Source of the DNA: JBGSQR01 sp964509295
GTDB lineage: Bacteria > Desulfobacterota > Desulfuromonadia > Geobacterales > Pseudopelobacteraceae
Reading direction: 5' to 3'
Assembly (NCBI GenBank): GCA_964509295.1
Contig: CAZDWS010000015.1
Coordinates: forward strand, 1-64,000
DNA length: 64,000 bases
The notes beneath the pieces were generated by a model. That model made no database searches and had not been told where the DNA came from. It saw only the letters and a program-made list of their open reading frames with translations. Shown here piece by piece: positions 1-8,244 of this stretch; position 1 is the stretch's first letter; each line of letters opens with the position of its first letter. A program made the position numbers and the translations under genes.

Positions 1-54
1 CGTGAAGGTGGCCGTACCGTTGGCGCCGGCGTCGTCAGCTCAATTATTGAATAA
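1..54 (+). CDS. tuf: Elongation factor Tu, C-terminal end (partial, copy 1)
   Basis: The first 18 codons of the window encode REGGRTVGAGVVSSIIE and a TAA stop, the conserved C-terminus of EF-Tu, the GTPase that delivers aminoacyl-tRNA to the ribosome. The rest of the gene lies upstream of the window. All 54 bases are identical to the end of the complete tuf gene at 15906-17096, and the similarity stops just after the stop codon. This is the usual sign of two tuf copies kept alike by gene conversion. The gene is followed by rpmG, tRNA-Trp, secE and nusG, a common bacterial order. Confidence 0.95.
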   Translation, partial: REGGRTVGAGVVSSIIE

Positions 55-113
55 ATTAATTTAGTGTGGACAGGTTTAACTGTGCATACGACAATGCCTA
101 AAGGAATACTTCA

Positions 114-263
114 ATGAGAGATATAATTACCCTTGGTTGCACAGAGTGTAAGCAAAGAAATTACACAACCACAAAAAACAAGAAAACAACCCCAGGTAAA
201 CTGGAGTTCAGTAAGTACTGCCGTTTTTGCAAAAAACATACTCCTCACAAGGAAACTAAATAG
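114..263 (+). CDS. rpmG: 50S ribosomal protein L33
   Basis: This 49-residue protein starts MRDIITLGCTECKQRNY and contains CTEC and CRFC pairs, the zinc-binding cysteines of the C+ form of L33, a small large-subunit protein near the E site. Length is normal for the family. The ATG follows an AAGGA Shine-Dalgarno by a few bases. It sits 59 bases after the upstream tuf and just before tRNA-Trp, so it is probably cotranscribed with secE and nusG. The gene is short but its cysteine pattern and context make the call firm. Confidence 0.95.
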   Translation: MRDIITLGCTECKQRNYTTTKNKKTTPGKLEFSKYCRFCKKHTPHKETK

Positions 264-286
264 TTATCTGCATGTGATCGGCTTGC

Positions 287-363
287 AGGCCAGTAGCTCT
301 AACGGCTAGAGCACCGGTCTCCAAAACCGGGTGTTGTGGGTTCGAATCCCTCCTGGCCTGCCA
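287..363 (+). tRNA. tRNA-Trp (anticodon CCA)
   Basis: The acceptor stem AGGCCAG (287-293) pairs with CTGGCCT (353-359), followed by discriminator G and an encoded CCA (361-363). A D arm, an anticodon stem CCGGT/ACCGG holding the loop CTCCAAA (anticodon CCA), and a T arm GTGGG-TTCGAAT-CCCTC are all present. It lies inside the tuf-rpmG-secE-nusG transcription unit, as in many bacteria. Confidence 0.98.
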
Positions 364-447
364 TTTACTGACGCATGATAAAGTATTACTAAACGGTTTT
401 GTGAAGAGTGACAGCGCATACGCCGAAATAGGCGTCTGGAGATTAAA

Positions 448-630
448 GTGCAAAATCTGAAGTTGTTTTTTGAATCAGTAAAAACTGAGCTAATTAAAGT
501 TACTTGGCCCACACGCAAAGAAACAATCGCCACGACCGGAGTTGTCATTCTGATTGTGTTTCTGATCTCTTTATATCTTGGTGCCTGTGACATTGTTTTG
601 GCAAAGTTGCTACAACTGATACTGGGTTAA
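448..630 (+). CDS. secE: Preprotein translocase subunit SecE
   Basis: This 60-residue protein has the short bacterial SecE form: an amphipathic helix with the conserved stretch ELIKVTWPTRKET (about residues 14-26), then one membrane-spanning helix (about 29-50). SecE clamps SecY in the SecYEG export channel of the inner membrane. The GTG start is 84 bases after tRNA-Trp and lies just before the conserved N-terminal helix. nusG follows 10 bases later, the classical secE-nusG pairing. Confidence 0.96.
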   Translation: MQNLKLFFESVKTELIKVTWPTRKETIATTGVVILIVFLISLYLGACDIVLAKLLQLILG

Positions 631-640
631 AGGAATATAT

Positions 641-1168
641 ATGTCCAAAAAGTGGTATGGAGTTCACACATATTCCGGATTTGAGAACAAGGTCAAACTG
701 AACCTGTTCGAAAGAATCAAAAATGAAGGTATGGAAGATTTTTTTGAAAATATTCTTATTCCTTCTGAAACAGTGGTTGAATTAAAAAAAGGCGAAAAGA
801 AAACCTCTTCAAGAAAATTTTTTCCTGGATATATATTGGTGAAAATGGAATTGACAGATGACACATGGCATATTGTTAAGGAAACATCTAAAGTTACCGG
901 TTTTGTAGGTGGCAACACACCTTTCCCCATTCCTGATGAAGAGGTAAATAAAATTACCAGACGAATGGAAGAGGGTGCAGAAAAACCTAGACCGAAAGTA
1001 CTTTTTGAGGTTGGTGAAACAGTACGCGTAGTTGATGGGCCATTTTTAAATTTTTCTGGAGTCGTTGAAGACGTTAAGCCAGATAAAGGTAAGCTGCGAG
1101 TAACTGTCACAATTTTTGGTAGAGCTACTCCAGTAGAACTTGAATTTATGCAGGTAGAAAAAAACTAA
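641..1168 (+). CDS. nusG: Transcription termination/antitermination factor NusG
   Basis: The 175-residue protein opens with KKWYGVHTYSGFENKV, the start of the NGN domain that binds the RNA polymerase clamp. It ends with a KOW domain (about 120-175, including VGETVRVVDGPFLNFSG) that contacts Rho or ribosomal protein S10. Length matches ordinary bacterial NusG with no large insert. The ATG follows an AAAGGA sequence. It couples transcription to translation for the ribosomal and rpo genes encoded immediately downstream. Confidence 0.98.
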   Translation: MSKKWYGVHTYSGFENKVKLNLFERIKNEGMEDFFENILIPSETVVELKKGEKKTSSRKFFPGYILVKMELTDDTWHIVKETSKVTGFVGGNTPFPIPDEEVNKITRRMEEGAEKPRPKVLFEVGETVRVVDGPFLNFSGVVEDVKPDKGKLRVTVTIFGRATPVELEFMQVEKN

Positions 1169-1219
1169 CTACTTTAACTTATAACAGATAAAGGTATTTG
1201 GACACAAAGGAGCACAATA

Positions 1220-1642
1220 ATGGCAAAGAAGATTACAGGCTATATCAAACTGCAGGTTCCAGCAGGTAAGGCAAACCCTTCACCACCAATTGGCCCTGCG
1301 CTCGGTCAGCACGGCGTCAACATTATGGAATTTTGCAAGGCATTTAACGCCAAGACACAGGCCGATGAGGGGACTATTACTCCCGTTGTTATTACTGTCT
1401 ACGCTGACCGTTCGTTTACCTTTATTACTAAAACTCCTCCCGTTCCGGTTTTGATAAAAAAGGCCCTCGGTATTGCCAGTGGCTCTGCTGTTCCAAATAA
1501 AACAAAAGTCGGCAAGCTTACTAAAGATCAGGTTGAAACAATTGCTAAAACAAAGATGCCAGACCTTAATGCCGCTTCTCTTGAAGCTGCAATGAGAACT
1601 GTTGAAGGCACCGCACGTTCCATGGGCGTTGATATCGTCTAA
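1220..1642 (+). CDS. rplK: 50S ribosomal protein L11
   Basis: A 140-residue L11 with the proline-rich N-terminal part (VPAGKANPSPPIGPALGQHG) and a C-terminal RNA-binding part ending GTARSMGVDIV. L11 forms the GTPase-associated centre with 23S rRNA and is needed for RelA-type stringent signalling. The ATG follows AAAGGAG. It lies between nusG and rplA; in related bacteria the L11-L1 pair is regulated by L1 binding to the messenger, but no such site was confirmed here. Confidence 0.98.
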   Translation: MAKKITGYIKLQVPAGKANPSPPIGPALGQHGVNIMEFCKAFNAKTQADEGTITPVVITVYADRSFTFITKTPPVPVLIKKALGIASGSAVPNKTKVGKLTKDQVETIAKTKMPDLNAASLEAAMRTVEGTARSMGVDIV

Positions 1643-1678
1643 CAATTCATTATTTACGATACAAAGAGAGGTTGCAAC

Positions 1679-2380
1679 ATGTCTAAGATTGGAAAAAAAC
1701 ATGCTTCGGCATCCGAAAACATCGATAGGAACAAAGTCTACTCACTGACTTCTGCACTTGACGTTGTTAAAAAAAGTGCTTATGCCAAGTTTGATGAAAC
1801 TGTAGATGTCGCTGTTCGTCTTGGTGTTGATCCAAGGCACGCCGATCAGATGGTTCGCGGCGCTGTTGTTCTACCAAATGGTCTGGGTAAGGATGTGCGT
1901 GTCCTGGTCTTCGCCAAGGGTGAAAAAGAGAAAGAAGCGCTTGACGCTGGTGCTGATTATGTTGGTGCTGAAGACCTCGTTACTAAAATTCAGGAAGGCT
2001 GGTTTGATTTTGATACCGCAATTGCCACTCCTGACATGATGGGTGTCGTTGGTAAAATCGGTAAGCTTCTCGGACCTCGTGGTCTTATGCCGAACCCTAA
2101 GGTCGGAACTGTTACTTTTGAAGTAGCAAGAGCTGTAAAAGAGTCTAAAGCTGGTAAGGTTGAATTCCGCGTTGAGAAAGCCGGTATTGTCCACGCGCCT
2201 TTAGGTAAGGTTTCTTTTGAAGCCGATAAACTTAAAGGAAATCTTCTTGCACTAATCGAAGCTCTTGTCAAAGCGAAGCCTTCAGCTGCAAAAGGCATTT
2301 ATATCAAGAAAATTTCAGTTTCGTCAACAATGGGACCTGGAATAAATCTTGAGGTAAGCGACGTTACTTCACAAATATAG
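1679..2380 (+). CDS. rplA: 50S ribosomal protein L1
   Basis: The 233-residue L1 carries the signature GPRGLMPNPKVGTV and the C-terminal KGIYIKKISVSSTMGPGI. L1 forms the mobile stalk at the ribosomal E site and binds 23S rRNA; in many bacteria it also represses its own rplK-rplA messenger. Length is normal. The ATG follows AGAGAGG, 36 bases after rplK. The next gene is separated by a structured leader of about 155 bases. Confidence 0.98.
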   Translation: MSKIGKKHASASENIDRNKVYSLTSALDVVKKSAYAKFDETVDVAVRLGVDPRHADQMVRGAVVLPNGLGKDVRVLVFAKGEKEKEALDAGADYVGAEDLVTKIQEGWFDFDTAIATPDMMGVVGKIGKLLGPRGLMPNPKVGTVTFEVARAVKESKAGKVEFRVEKAGIVHAPLGKVSFEADKLKGNLLALIEALVKAKPSAAKGIYIKKISVSSTMGPGINLEVSDVTSQI

Positions 2381-2400
2381 TTTTAACTATAAGTTTTTTG

Positions 2401-2495
2401 CCAAAGTCAAAGACAGCAGGCGTGCATTTGCCTTAATCCACATAAATGGACCTGCCGAGACTTGGGTATCGCGTTTTACGCGTTCCTGACTTTGG
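2401..2495 (+). promoter_or_regulatory. Ribosomal protein L10 leader RNA
   Basis: Between rplA and rplJ, CCAAAGTCA (2401-2409) is exactly complementary to TGACTTTGG (2487-2495) and closes a multi-branched structure. Inside, GCAGG (2416-2420) pairs with CCTGC (2451-2455). A short GGGG-CAA-CCCC hairpin follows at about 2498-2509, next to the rplJ Shine-Dalgarno AGGAGG. This layout matches the known L10 leader family, which binds L10(L12)4 and represses rplJ-rplL translation. Family assignment is by layout, not by a covariance search. Confidence 0.8.
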
Positions 2496-2536
2496 CCGGG
2501 GGCAACCCCATAAACCAAAAGAAAGGAGGAAGTCGC

Positions 2537-3061
2537 TTGAACAAGAACAACAAACAAGAATTAGTTACACAGATGCATGAGAATCTATCTCGCGCCAAAG
2601 CCGTATTCATTGCAGATTTTCGCGGCATGAATGTAGGGCAAGCTACCAGTCTTCGTAATGAACTGCGAAGTGCATCAGTTGAGTACAAAGTATTTAAGAA
2701 TACTTTACTTGATTTGGCTGCTAAAGGCACAGATGTCGAGTGTATCAGTCCTTACCTGGCTGGTCCAACCGCGATCGCTATTTCATATGATGATCCGGTC
2801 AGTGCTGCTAAGGTCCTCAGCAAATTCGCTAAAGACCCACAAGGCAAATTCGTTTTAAAGGCTGGTGTTCTCTCTGGAAAACTGATTGACGTAAAACAGA
2901 TTCAAGCTTTGGCAGATCTGCCCTCACGGGAAGTTCTTATTGCCAAAATGCTCGGATCAATGCAGGCTCCAGCTACGAACTTTGTTGGCGTACTGGCAGC
3001 ATTACCAGGATCTTTAGTACGTGTACTTGATGCAATCCGCGCCCAAAAAGCCGGTAACTAA
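2537..3061 (+). CDS. rplJ: 50S ribosomal protein L10
   Basis: L10 anchors the L7/L12 dimers to the ribosome at the stalk base. The protein reads (M)NKNNKQELVTQMHENLSRAKAVFIADFRG, typical of L10, and is 174 residues from the TTG at 2537. That start is chosen because GAAAGGAGGAAG lies directly before it. An in-frame TTG further upstream would add 25 residues from inside the leader RNA. The C-terminal helix that holds L7/L12 is present (VGVLAALPGSLVRVLDAIRAQK). rplL follows after 41 bases. Confidence 0.97.
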   Translation: MNKNNKQELVTQMHENLSRAKAVFIADFRGMNVGQATSLRNELRSASVEYKVFKNTLLDLAAKGTDVECISPYLAGPTAIAISYDDPVSAAKVLSKFAKDPQGKFVLKAGVLSGKLIDVKQIQALADLPSREVLIAKMLGSMQAPATNFVGVLAALPGSLVRVLDAIRAQKAGN

Positions 3062-3102
3062 TTTCAGCTAATAATACAAAATATCAATTGGAGGAATAAA
3101 AA

Positions 3103-3480
3103 ATGGCTATAACTAAAGAAGAAGTGATCAGCTTTATTGAGAACATGACTGTGCTTGAACTTGCTGAACTGGTGAAAGAACTTGAAGAGAAGTTCGGCGT
3201 ATCTGCTGCTGCTCCTGTTGCTGTAGCTGCTGCAGGTCCTGCTGCTTCTGCTGAGCCTGCTGAAGAGCAGACTGAGTTTGATGTTATTCTCAAGGCTGCT
3301 GGCGCTAACAAGATTAACGTAATTAAAGTTGTTCGTACTCTGACAAGCCTTGGTTTGAAAGAAGCAAAAGATCTGGTTGACGGTGCACCACAGGCTGTTA
3401 AAACTGGTGTTTCAAAGCAAGAAGCTGAAGATGCAAAGAAACAGCTCGCTGAAGCTGGTGCAGAAGTAGAAGTCAAATAG
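3103..3480 (+). CDS. rplL: 50S ribosomal protein L7/L12
   Basis: A 125-residue stalk protein with an N-terminal dimerisation helix pair (1-32), an alanine-rich hinge (about 36-52) and the globular domain from FDVILKAAGANKINVIKVVR to the end. The globular domain recruits EF-Tu, EF-G and IF2. TTGGAGGAATAAAAA before the ATG gives a strong Shine-Dalgarno, fitting a protein needed in four to six copies per ribosome. The gene is followed by a hairpin before rpoB. Confidence 0.98.
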   Translation: MAITKEEVISFIENMTVLELAELVKELEEKFGVSAAAPVAVAAAGPAASAEPAEEQTEFDVILKAAGANKINVIKVVRTLTSLGLKEAKDLVDGAPQAVKTGVSKQEAEDAKKQLAEAGAEVEVK

Positions 3481-3504
3481 CAGCTCTTTTTTTAGAGGTG
3501 TAGA

Positions 3505-3535
3505 AAGCCAAGGTCGCCTGGTGCGGCCTTGGCTT
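3505..3535 (+). terminator. Intercistronic hairpin between rplL and rpoB (attenuator or processing site)
   Basis: AAGCCAAGG (3505-3513) pairs perfectly with CCTTGGCTT (3527-3535) around a 13-base loop that can pair further (CG..CG). Only GTCCTGTTTT follows, not a pure U tract, so partial termination or RNase III-type processing is more likely than full termination. In E. coli an attenuator lies at the same place and lowers rpoBC expression relative to the ribosomal genes; the same role here is inferred. Confidence 0.65.
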
Positions 3536-3636
3536 GTCCTGTTTTAGCAATATTTGCCTATATTAATAAGTCAGTAATTCCAGCCGGTTAGCTTTTTCGG
3601 CCGGATGTCGCCACGATAATCGCCAAAGGAGAAGCT

Positions 3637-6600
3637 ATGGCTTATTCGATCGCCAATAACCACCTGTTGCGTAAGAACTTTGCTAAAATCAAGAACATTA
3701 TAGATATACCAAATTTGATTGATATTCAAAAAAACTCCTACATGCGTTTTTTGCAGCAGGAAGTTCTGCCTGAATCGAGAAAAAACTCCGGTCTTGAAGC
3801 TGTTTTCAGGAGTGTATTTCCTATTAAGGACTTTAGTGAGAGTGCTTCGCTGGAGTATGTTTCTTATTCCTTGAGTAAGCCTAAATATGATGTTGTTGAA
3901 TGTCACCAGCGTGGAATGACTTTTGCCGCTCCAATGAAGGTAAAAGTACGTCTGGTTATCTGGGATACCGGCAAAGATTCTGCTGTCAGAGCAATTAAAG
4001 ATATAAAAGAACAAGAAGTTTATTTCGGTGAAATCCCTTTGATGACAGATAATGGTACTTTTATCATTAATGGCACAGAGAGAGTTATTGTAAGCCAGTT
4101 GCATCGTTCTCCTGGTGTTTTTTACGATCACGATAAAGGTAAAACTCATTCCAGCGGCAAGGTTCTTTATTCTGCTAGAGTTATTCCTTATCGTGGCTCA
4201 TGGTTGGATTTTGAATTTGACCATAAAGACATCTTATATGTACGTATCGACAGAAGACGTAAAATGCCTGCAACAGTTCTCCTGAAAGCACTGGGATATT
4301 CGGCTGAACAGTTGTTGAATTATTATTATAAAAATGAAGAGATCAATATTAATGGCGAGAATATCAGCAAAAATATTGATCCTGAACTACTGACTCTCCA
4401 AAAGGCATCAGTTGACGTTATTGATGCAAAGACTGGTGAAGTTCTTGTAAAAGCTAATCGTAAATATACCAAGGCATCCATAAAAAAGATGATGGAGCAT
4501 GATATCCAGACCGTCCCGGTAACTATTGACGGGATTATCGGACGTTATGTTTCTACTGATGTAATTGATCCGGCTACAGGCGAAGTTTTGCTTGAATGTA
4601 ATGAGGAAATCACTGCTGATAAGTTTGAAGATATTAGAGCGCGGGGAGTTAGTTCCTTTAAGTTGCTTTATATTGATAATCTTCATACGACATCTTCGTT
4701 CCGCGATACTCTTCTTGTTGACAAGATCAACTCATGTGATGAAGCCTTGATCGAAATATACCGTCGATTGCGTCCTGGTGATCCACCAACGTTAAAGAGT
4801 TCAGTTTCTCTTTTTGAAAACCTCTTTTTTAACCCAGAACGCTACGATCTCTCAGCTGTAGGTCGTTTGAAACTGAATTTTAAATTAGGACTGAAAATTT
4901 GGCCTGAATGCACTGTTTTGAATGCACCTGCAATGTTTGTTGCTGAGGACGTTTCAAGCTTTGAAGAATTGTTAAGGTTGCTAAACAATAAAGATAATCA
5001 CTTTTCACAGTATGTGATTTCTAAATTGCGTGCAGATTTTACCAAAGTATTGCTAAAAAGTGATTCATCACAGCCAGTTTCTGAAAAGTTTAAAGAACAA
5101 TTGCTGAAAGAAATTAACAACCTTGTTAAGGATACTGATCTTTTCTCTAAAGAGTTTATTTCTGGTCTGAATCTCAGTGATCAGACAATTAAACTTGCTG
5201 AACACATAGAACTCGGTGGCTTTGACGAGAATCGTAAAGCGATTGAGCTGCTTCGCCGTAACAGGATGATTTTTGAAGATATTTATAACACAGTGTTGTT
5301 GAGTAGCCCTAAGAACGATATCCTTGAAATTGTACGTTACCTTATTGATCTGAAAAATGGTCGCGGCGCAATTGATGATATTGATCACCTTGGCAATCGT
5401 CGTGTACGTGCTGTAGGAGAACTGCTTGAGAATCAGTACCGTATCGGACTTGTCCGTATGGAACGGGCAATAAAAGAGCGTATGAGTCTTCAGGAAGTCG
5501 AAAATCTGATGCCTCACGATTTGATCAACTCCAAGCCGGTATCAGCAGTTGTTAAAGAGTTTTTTGGCTCTTCTCAGTTGTCTCAGTTTATGGATCAGAC
5601 CAACCCATTGTCGGAGGTTACGCACAAGCGACGTCTCTCTGCTCTCGGACCTGGTGGCTTAACCCGTGAACGAGCCGGTTTCGAAGTTCGTGACGTTCAT
5701 CCGACACATTATGGTCGAGTTTGCCCGATTGAAACTCCGGAGGGGCCAAACATCGGTTTGATAGCTTCACTTTCCACATATGCCCGTATAAATGAGCATG
5801 GTTTTGTGGAAACACCTTATCGTATTGTTGACGAAGGCAAGCTTACTAGTGAGGTTCGTTTTTTCTCTGCTCTTGAAGAAGAAGGGCATGCAATCGCTCA
5901 GGCAAATGCCGAAGTAGACGCAAGTGGTCGCTTTGTAAATGATTATGTTTCAGCTAGAAAGAGCGGTGAATTTATTCTTGTTCACCGTGATGAAATAGAG
6001 TTAATGGACGTGGCGCCTAAACAGCTGGTTTCGGTTGCTGCTGCATTGATTCCCTTCCTTGAAAATGATGACGCGAACCGTGCTTTGATGGGTTCTAACA
6101 TGCAGCGTCAGGCTGTACCGCTTCTGAGGGCTGATTCTCCGTTGGTCGGTACAGGAATGGAACGGATCGTTGCTAAAGATTCCGGTGTTTCTGTTATTGC
6201 ACGTCATAACGGTGTTGTTGAGTCTGTTGATGCATCCCGTATTGTTGTAAAAATCGATGAAGGTGAACACGATGAGACCGGAACAGGTGTAGATATTTAT
6301 AACCTGATTAAGTTTGCCCGCTCCAATCAAAATACCTGCATCAATAATAAGCCTGTTGTTAAGGTTGGCGACGCTGTCAAGCGTGCTGATGTTATTGCAG
6401 ACGGCCCTTCAACTGAAATGGGTGAGCTTGCTCTTGGCCAAAATATTGTTGTGGCGTTCATGCCTTGGGGCGGCTACAACTTCGAGGACTCCATCCTTGT
6501 TTCTGAAAAACTAGTCAAGGATGACAGATACACTTCAATTCATATTGAAGAGTTCGAGTGCGTCTCTCGTGATACAAAGCTTGGCAAGGAAGAGATTACT

Positions 6601-8136
6601 TCAGATATTCCTAACCTGGGCGAAGAAGCTCTCAAAGATCTGGATGAGTCCGGTATTATTCGTATCGGTGCTGAAGTAAAACCTGGTGATATTCTTGTTG
6701 GTAAAATTACTCCAAAAGGTGAAACTCAACTTTCACCAGAAGAAAAACTTCTTCGCGCTATTTTTGGCGAAAAAGCCGGCGATGTCCGCGATTCATCTTT
6801 AACTGTTCCGCCAGGTGTTGAGGGTACAGTAATTGGTGCAAAAGTTTTCTCCCGTAAAGGAGCCGATAAGGATTCACGTACCGAATTAATCGAAAAAGCA
6901 GAAGAAGAAAAATTACGTAAGGATGAGCAGGATGAAATCCGAATTATTCGTAATTCAGCAATAAGTAAGCTTTCCAGATTGCTGATTGGCAAGAGTCTGG
7001 CCGTTAAGCTGGAGGACATTGAGGGGAACCTTATACAGCCAAAAGGTCAGAAATTGACAGAAGAAGTGTTTGCATCCATTCCGGTTGCTAGCTGGGGTGC
7101 TATCTCAGTCAGCGATGATTCAGAAACCGATGATAAAGTAAGTCAGGTGCTAGATACTCTTAATCGTCAGATTGATCTGATCAAGAGTGTTTTTGAAGAT
7201 AAAATTCAAAAACTGCGTCGTGGAGACGATCTGCCTCCTGGTGTTATCAAGATGGTTAAAGTCTACATTGCTATTAAGCGTAAACTGCAGGTTGGCGATA
7301 AAATGGCAGGCCGTCACGGAAACAAGGGTGTTGTATCCAGAATTCTTCCTGAAGAAGACATGCCATATATGGATGACGGTCGTCCGGTTGAAATTGTACT
7401 CAACCCTCTTGGTGTTCCTTCCCGTATGAACGTAGGCCAGATTCTTGAGACACATCTTGGCTGGGCTGCCAAAGGCATCGGCTGGCGTATTGAAGAGATG
7501 CTCCAGAAGCATACTTCAGAAGATAACCTGAAGAAGTATCTTAAAGATGTGTACGGTGATAGTGAAGTTGGCGAGTTTATTGATGGGCTCGACCAGGAAG
7601 AACTGCTTAAGGTCAGTCGCCGTCTGCAACGCGGCGTACCGATGGCTTCTCCTGTTTTTGAAGGTGCTTCAGAGGACAAGATCAAAGGCATGCTCGGCAA
7701 AGCCGGTTTTCATTCTTCCGGTCAGGTAACACTTTTTGACGGCAGGTCAGGTGATGCCTTCAAAAACAAAGTTACGGTCGGCGTAATGTATGTTCTTAAA
7801 CTCCATCATTTGGTTGATGACAAGATTCATGCTCGTTCAATTGGACCTTACAGTCTTGTTACTCAGCAGCCGCTGGGTGGTAAGGCACAGTTCGGTGGTC
7901 AGAGACTTGGTGAGATGGAGGTTTGGGCAATGGAGGCTTATGGTGCCTCACATGCATTGCAGGAATTCCTCACAGTTAAGTCGGATGACGTCTCAGGTCG
8001 AACAAGGATGTATGAGGCTATTGTAAAGGGCAAACATACGTTGGAACCTGGTTTGCCAGAATCCTTCAATGTTCTGATAAAGGAATTACAGTCTCTTTGT
8101 CTTGATGTGGAGTTACTTGAAGGCGAAGAAGAGTAA
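3637..8136 (+). CDS. rpoB: DNA-directed RNA polymerase subunit beta
   Basis: Catalytic beta subunit of RNA polymerase. At 1499 residues it is longer than the 1342 of E. coli. The lobe insert resembling E. coli SI1 (about 225-365), the rifampicin-pocket region SQFMDQTNPLSE (about 649-660) and the SI2-type region after IFGEKAGDVRD are present. An additional segment, about residues 421-557, separates RLKLNFKLGL from NDILEIVRYLIDLKNGRG, where E. coli has only about 15 residues. The reading frame is intact across it and codon use matches the rest. The Rif region keeps the wild-type residues corresponding to E. coli D516, H526 and S531. ATG follows AAAGGAGAAGCT; rpoC follows 108 bases later. Confidence 0.99.
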   Translation: MAYSIANNHLLRKNFAKIKNIIDIPNLIDIQKNSYMRFLQQEVLPESRKNSGLEAVFRSVFPIKDFSESASLEYVSYSLSKPKYDVVECHQRGMTFAAPMKVKVRLVIWDTGKDSAVRAIKDIKEQEVYFGEIPLMTDNGTFIINGTERVIVSQLHRSPGVFYDHDKGKTHSSGKVLYSARVIPYRGSWLDFEFDHKDILYVRIDRRRKMPATVLLKALGYSAEQLLNYYYKNEEININGENISKNIDPELLTLQKASVDVIDAKTGEVLVKANRKYTKASIKKMMEHDIQTVPVTIDGIIGRYVSTDVIDPATGEVLLECNEEITADKFEDIRARGVSSFKLLYIDNLHTTSSFRDTLLVDKINSCDEALIEIYRRLRPGDPPTLKSSVSLFENLFFNPERYDLSAVGRLKLNFKLGLKIWPECTVLNAPAMFVAEDVSSFEELLRLLNNKDNHFSQYVISKLRADFTKVLLKSDSSQPVSEKFKEQLLKEINNLVKDTDLFSKEFISGLNLSDQTIKLAEHIELGGFDENRKAIELLRRNRMIFEDIYNTVLLSSPKNDILEIVRYLIDLKNGRGAIDDIDHLGNRRVRAVGELLENQYRIGLVRMERAIKERMSLQEVENLMPHDLINSKPVSAVVKEFFGSSQLSQFMDQTNPLSEVTHKRRLSALGPGGLTRERAGFEVRDVHPTHYGRVCPIETPEGPNIGLIASLSTYARINEHGFVETPYRIVDEGKLTSEVRFFSALEEEGHAIAQANAEVDASGRFVNDYVSARKSGEFILVHRDEIELMDVAPKQLVSVAAALIPFLENDDANRALMGSNMQRQAVPLLRADSPLVGTGMERIVAKDSGVSVIARHNGVVESVDASRIVVKIDEGEHDETGTGVDIYNLIKFARSNQNTCINNKPVVKVGDAVKRADVIADGPSTEMGELALGQNIVVAFMPWGGYNFEDSILVSEKLVKDDRYTSIHIEEFECVSRDTKLGKEEITSDIPNLGEEALKDLDESGIIRIGAEVKPGDILVGKITPKGETQLSPEEKLLRAIFGEKAGDVRDSSLTVPPGVEGTVIGAKVFSRKGADKDSRTELIEKAEEEKLRKDEQDEIRIIRNSAISKLSRLLIGKSLAVKLEDIEGNLIQPKGQKLTEEVFASIPVASWGAISVSDDSETDDKVSQVLDTLNRQIDLIKSVFEDKIQKLRRGDDLPPGVIKMVKVYIAIKRKLQVGDKMAGRHGNKGVVSRILPEEDMPYMDDGRPVEIVLNPLGVPSRMNVGQILETHLGWAAKGIGWRIEEMLQKHTSEDNLKKYLKDVYGDSEVGEFIDGLDQEELLKVSRRLQRGVPMASPVFEGASEDKIKGMLGKAGFHSSGQVTLFDGRSGDAFKNKVTVGVMYVLKLHHLVDDKIHARSIGPYSLVTQQPLGGKAQFGGQRLGEMEVWAMEAYGASHALQEFLTVKSDDVSGRTRMYEAIVKGKHTLEPGLPESFNVLIKELQSLCLDVELLEGEEE

Positions 8137-8142
8137 GTATCC

Positions 8143-8166
8143 GGCCTGCGGGGAACCCCGCAGGCC
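8143..8166 (+). promoter_or_regulatory. Intercistronic GC-rich hairpin between rpoB and rpoC
   Basis: GGCCTGCGGGG (8143-8153) and CCCCGCAGGCC (8156-8166) form a perfect 11-base inverted repeat just 6 bases after the rpoB stop. No U tract follows (TGTAGTCATATC), so it is not a convincing intrinsic terminator. It could protect the rpoB messenger end or be a processing site; function is unknown. Confidence 0.55.
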
Positions 8167-8244
8167 TGTAGTCATATCACAGCTCTTTGTCTAAAGCCGT
8201 ATGCGGTATTTAGGCGGAGTTCAGAATATACGGAGGAGAGCATC

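Noticed and set aside
2462..2536. N-terminal extension of L10 reading through the leader.
   Set aside because: It would be read from inside the L10 leader structure, lacks homology, and the strong Shine-Dalgarno is at 2524-2530.
5581..5640. Possible rifampicin-resistance changes in rpoB.
   Set aside because: The conserved residues corresponding to E. coli D516, H526 and S531 are the wild-type ones.
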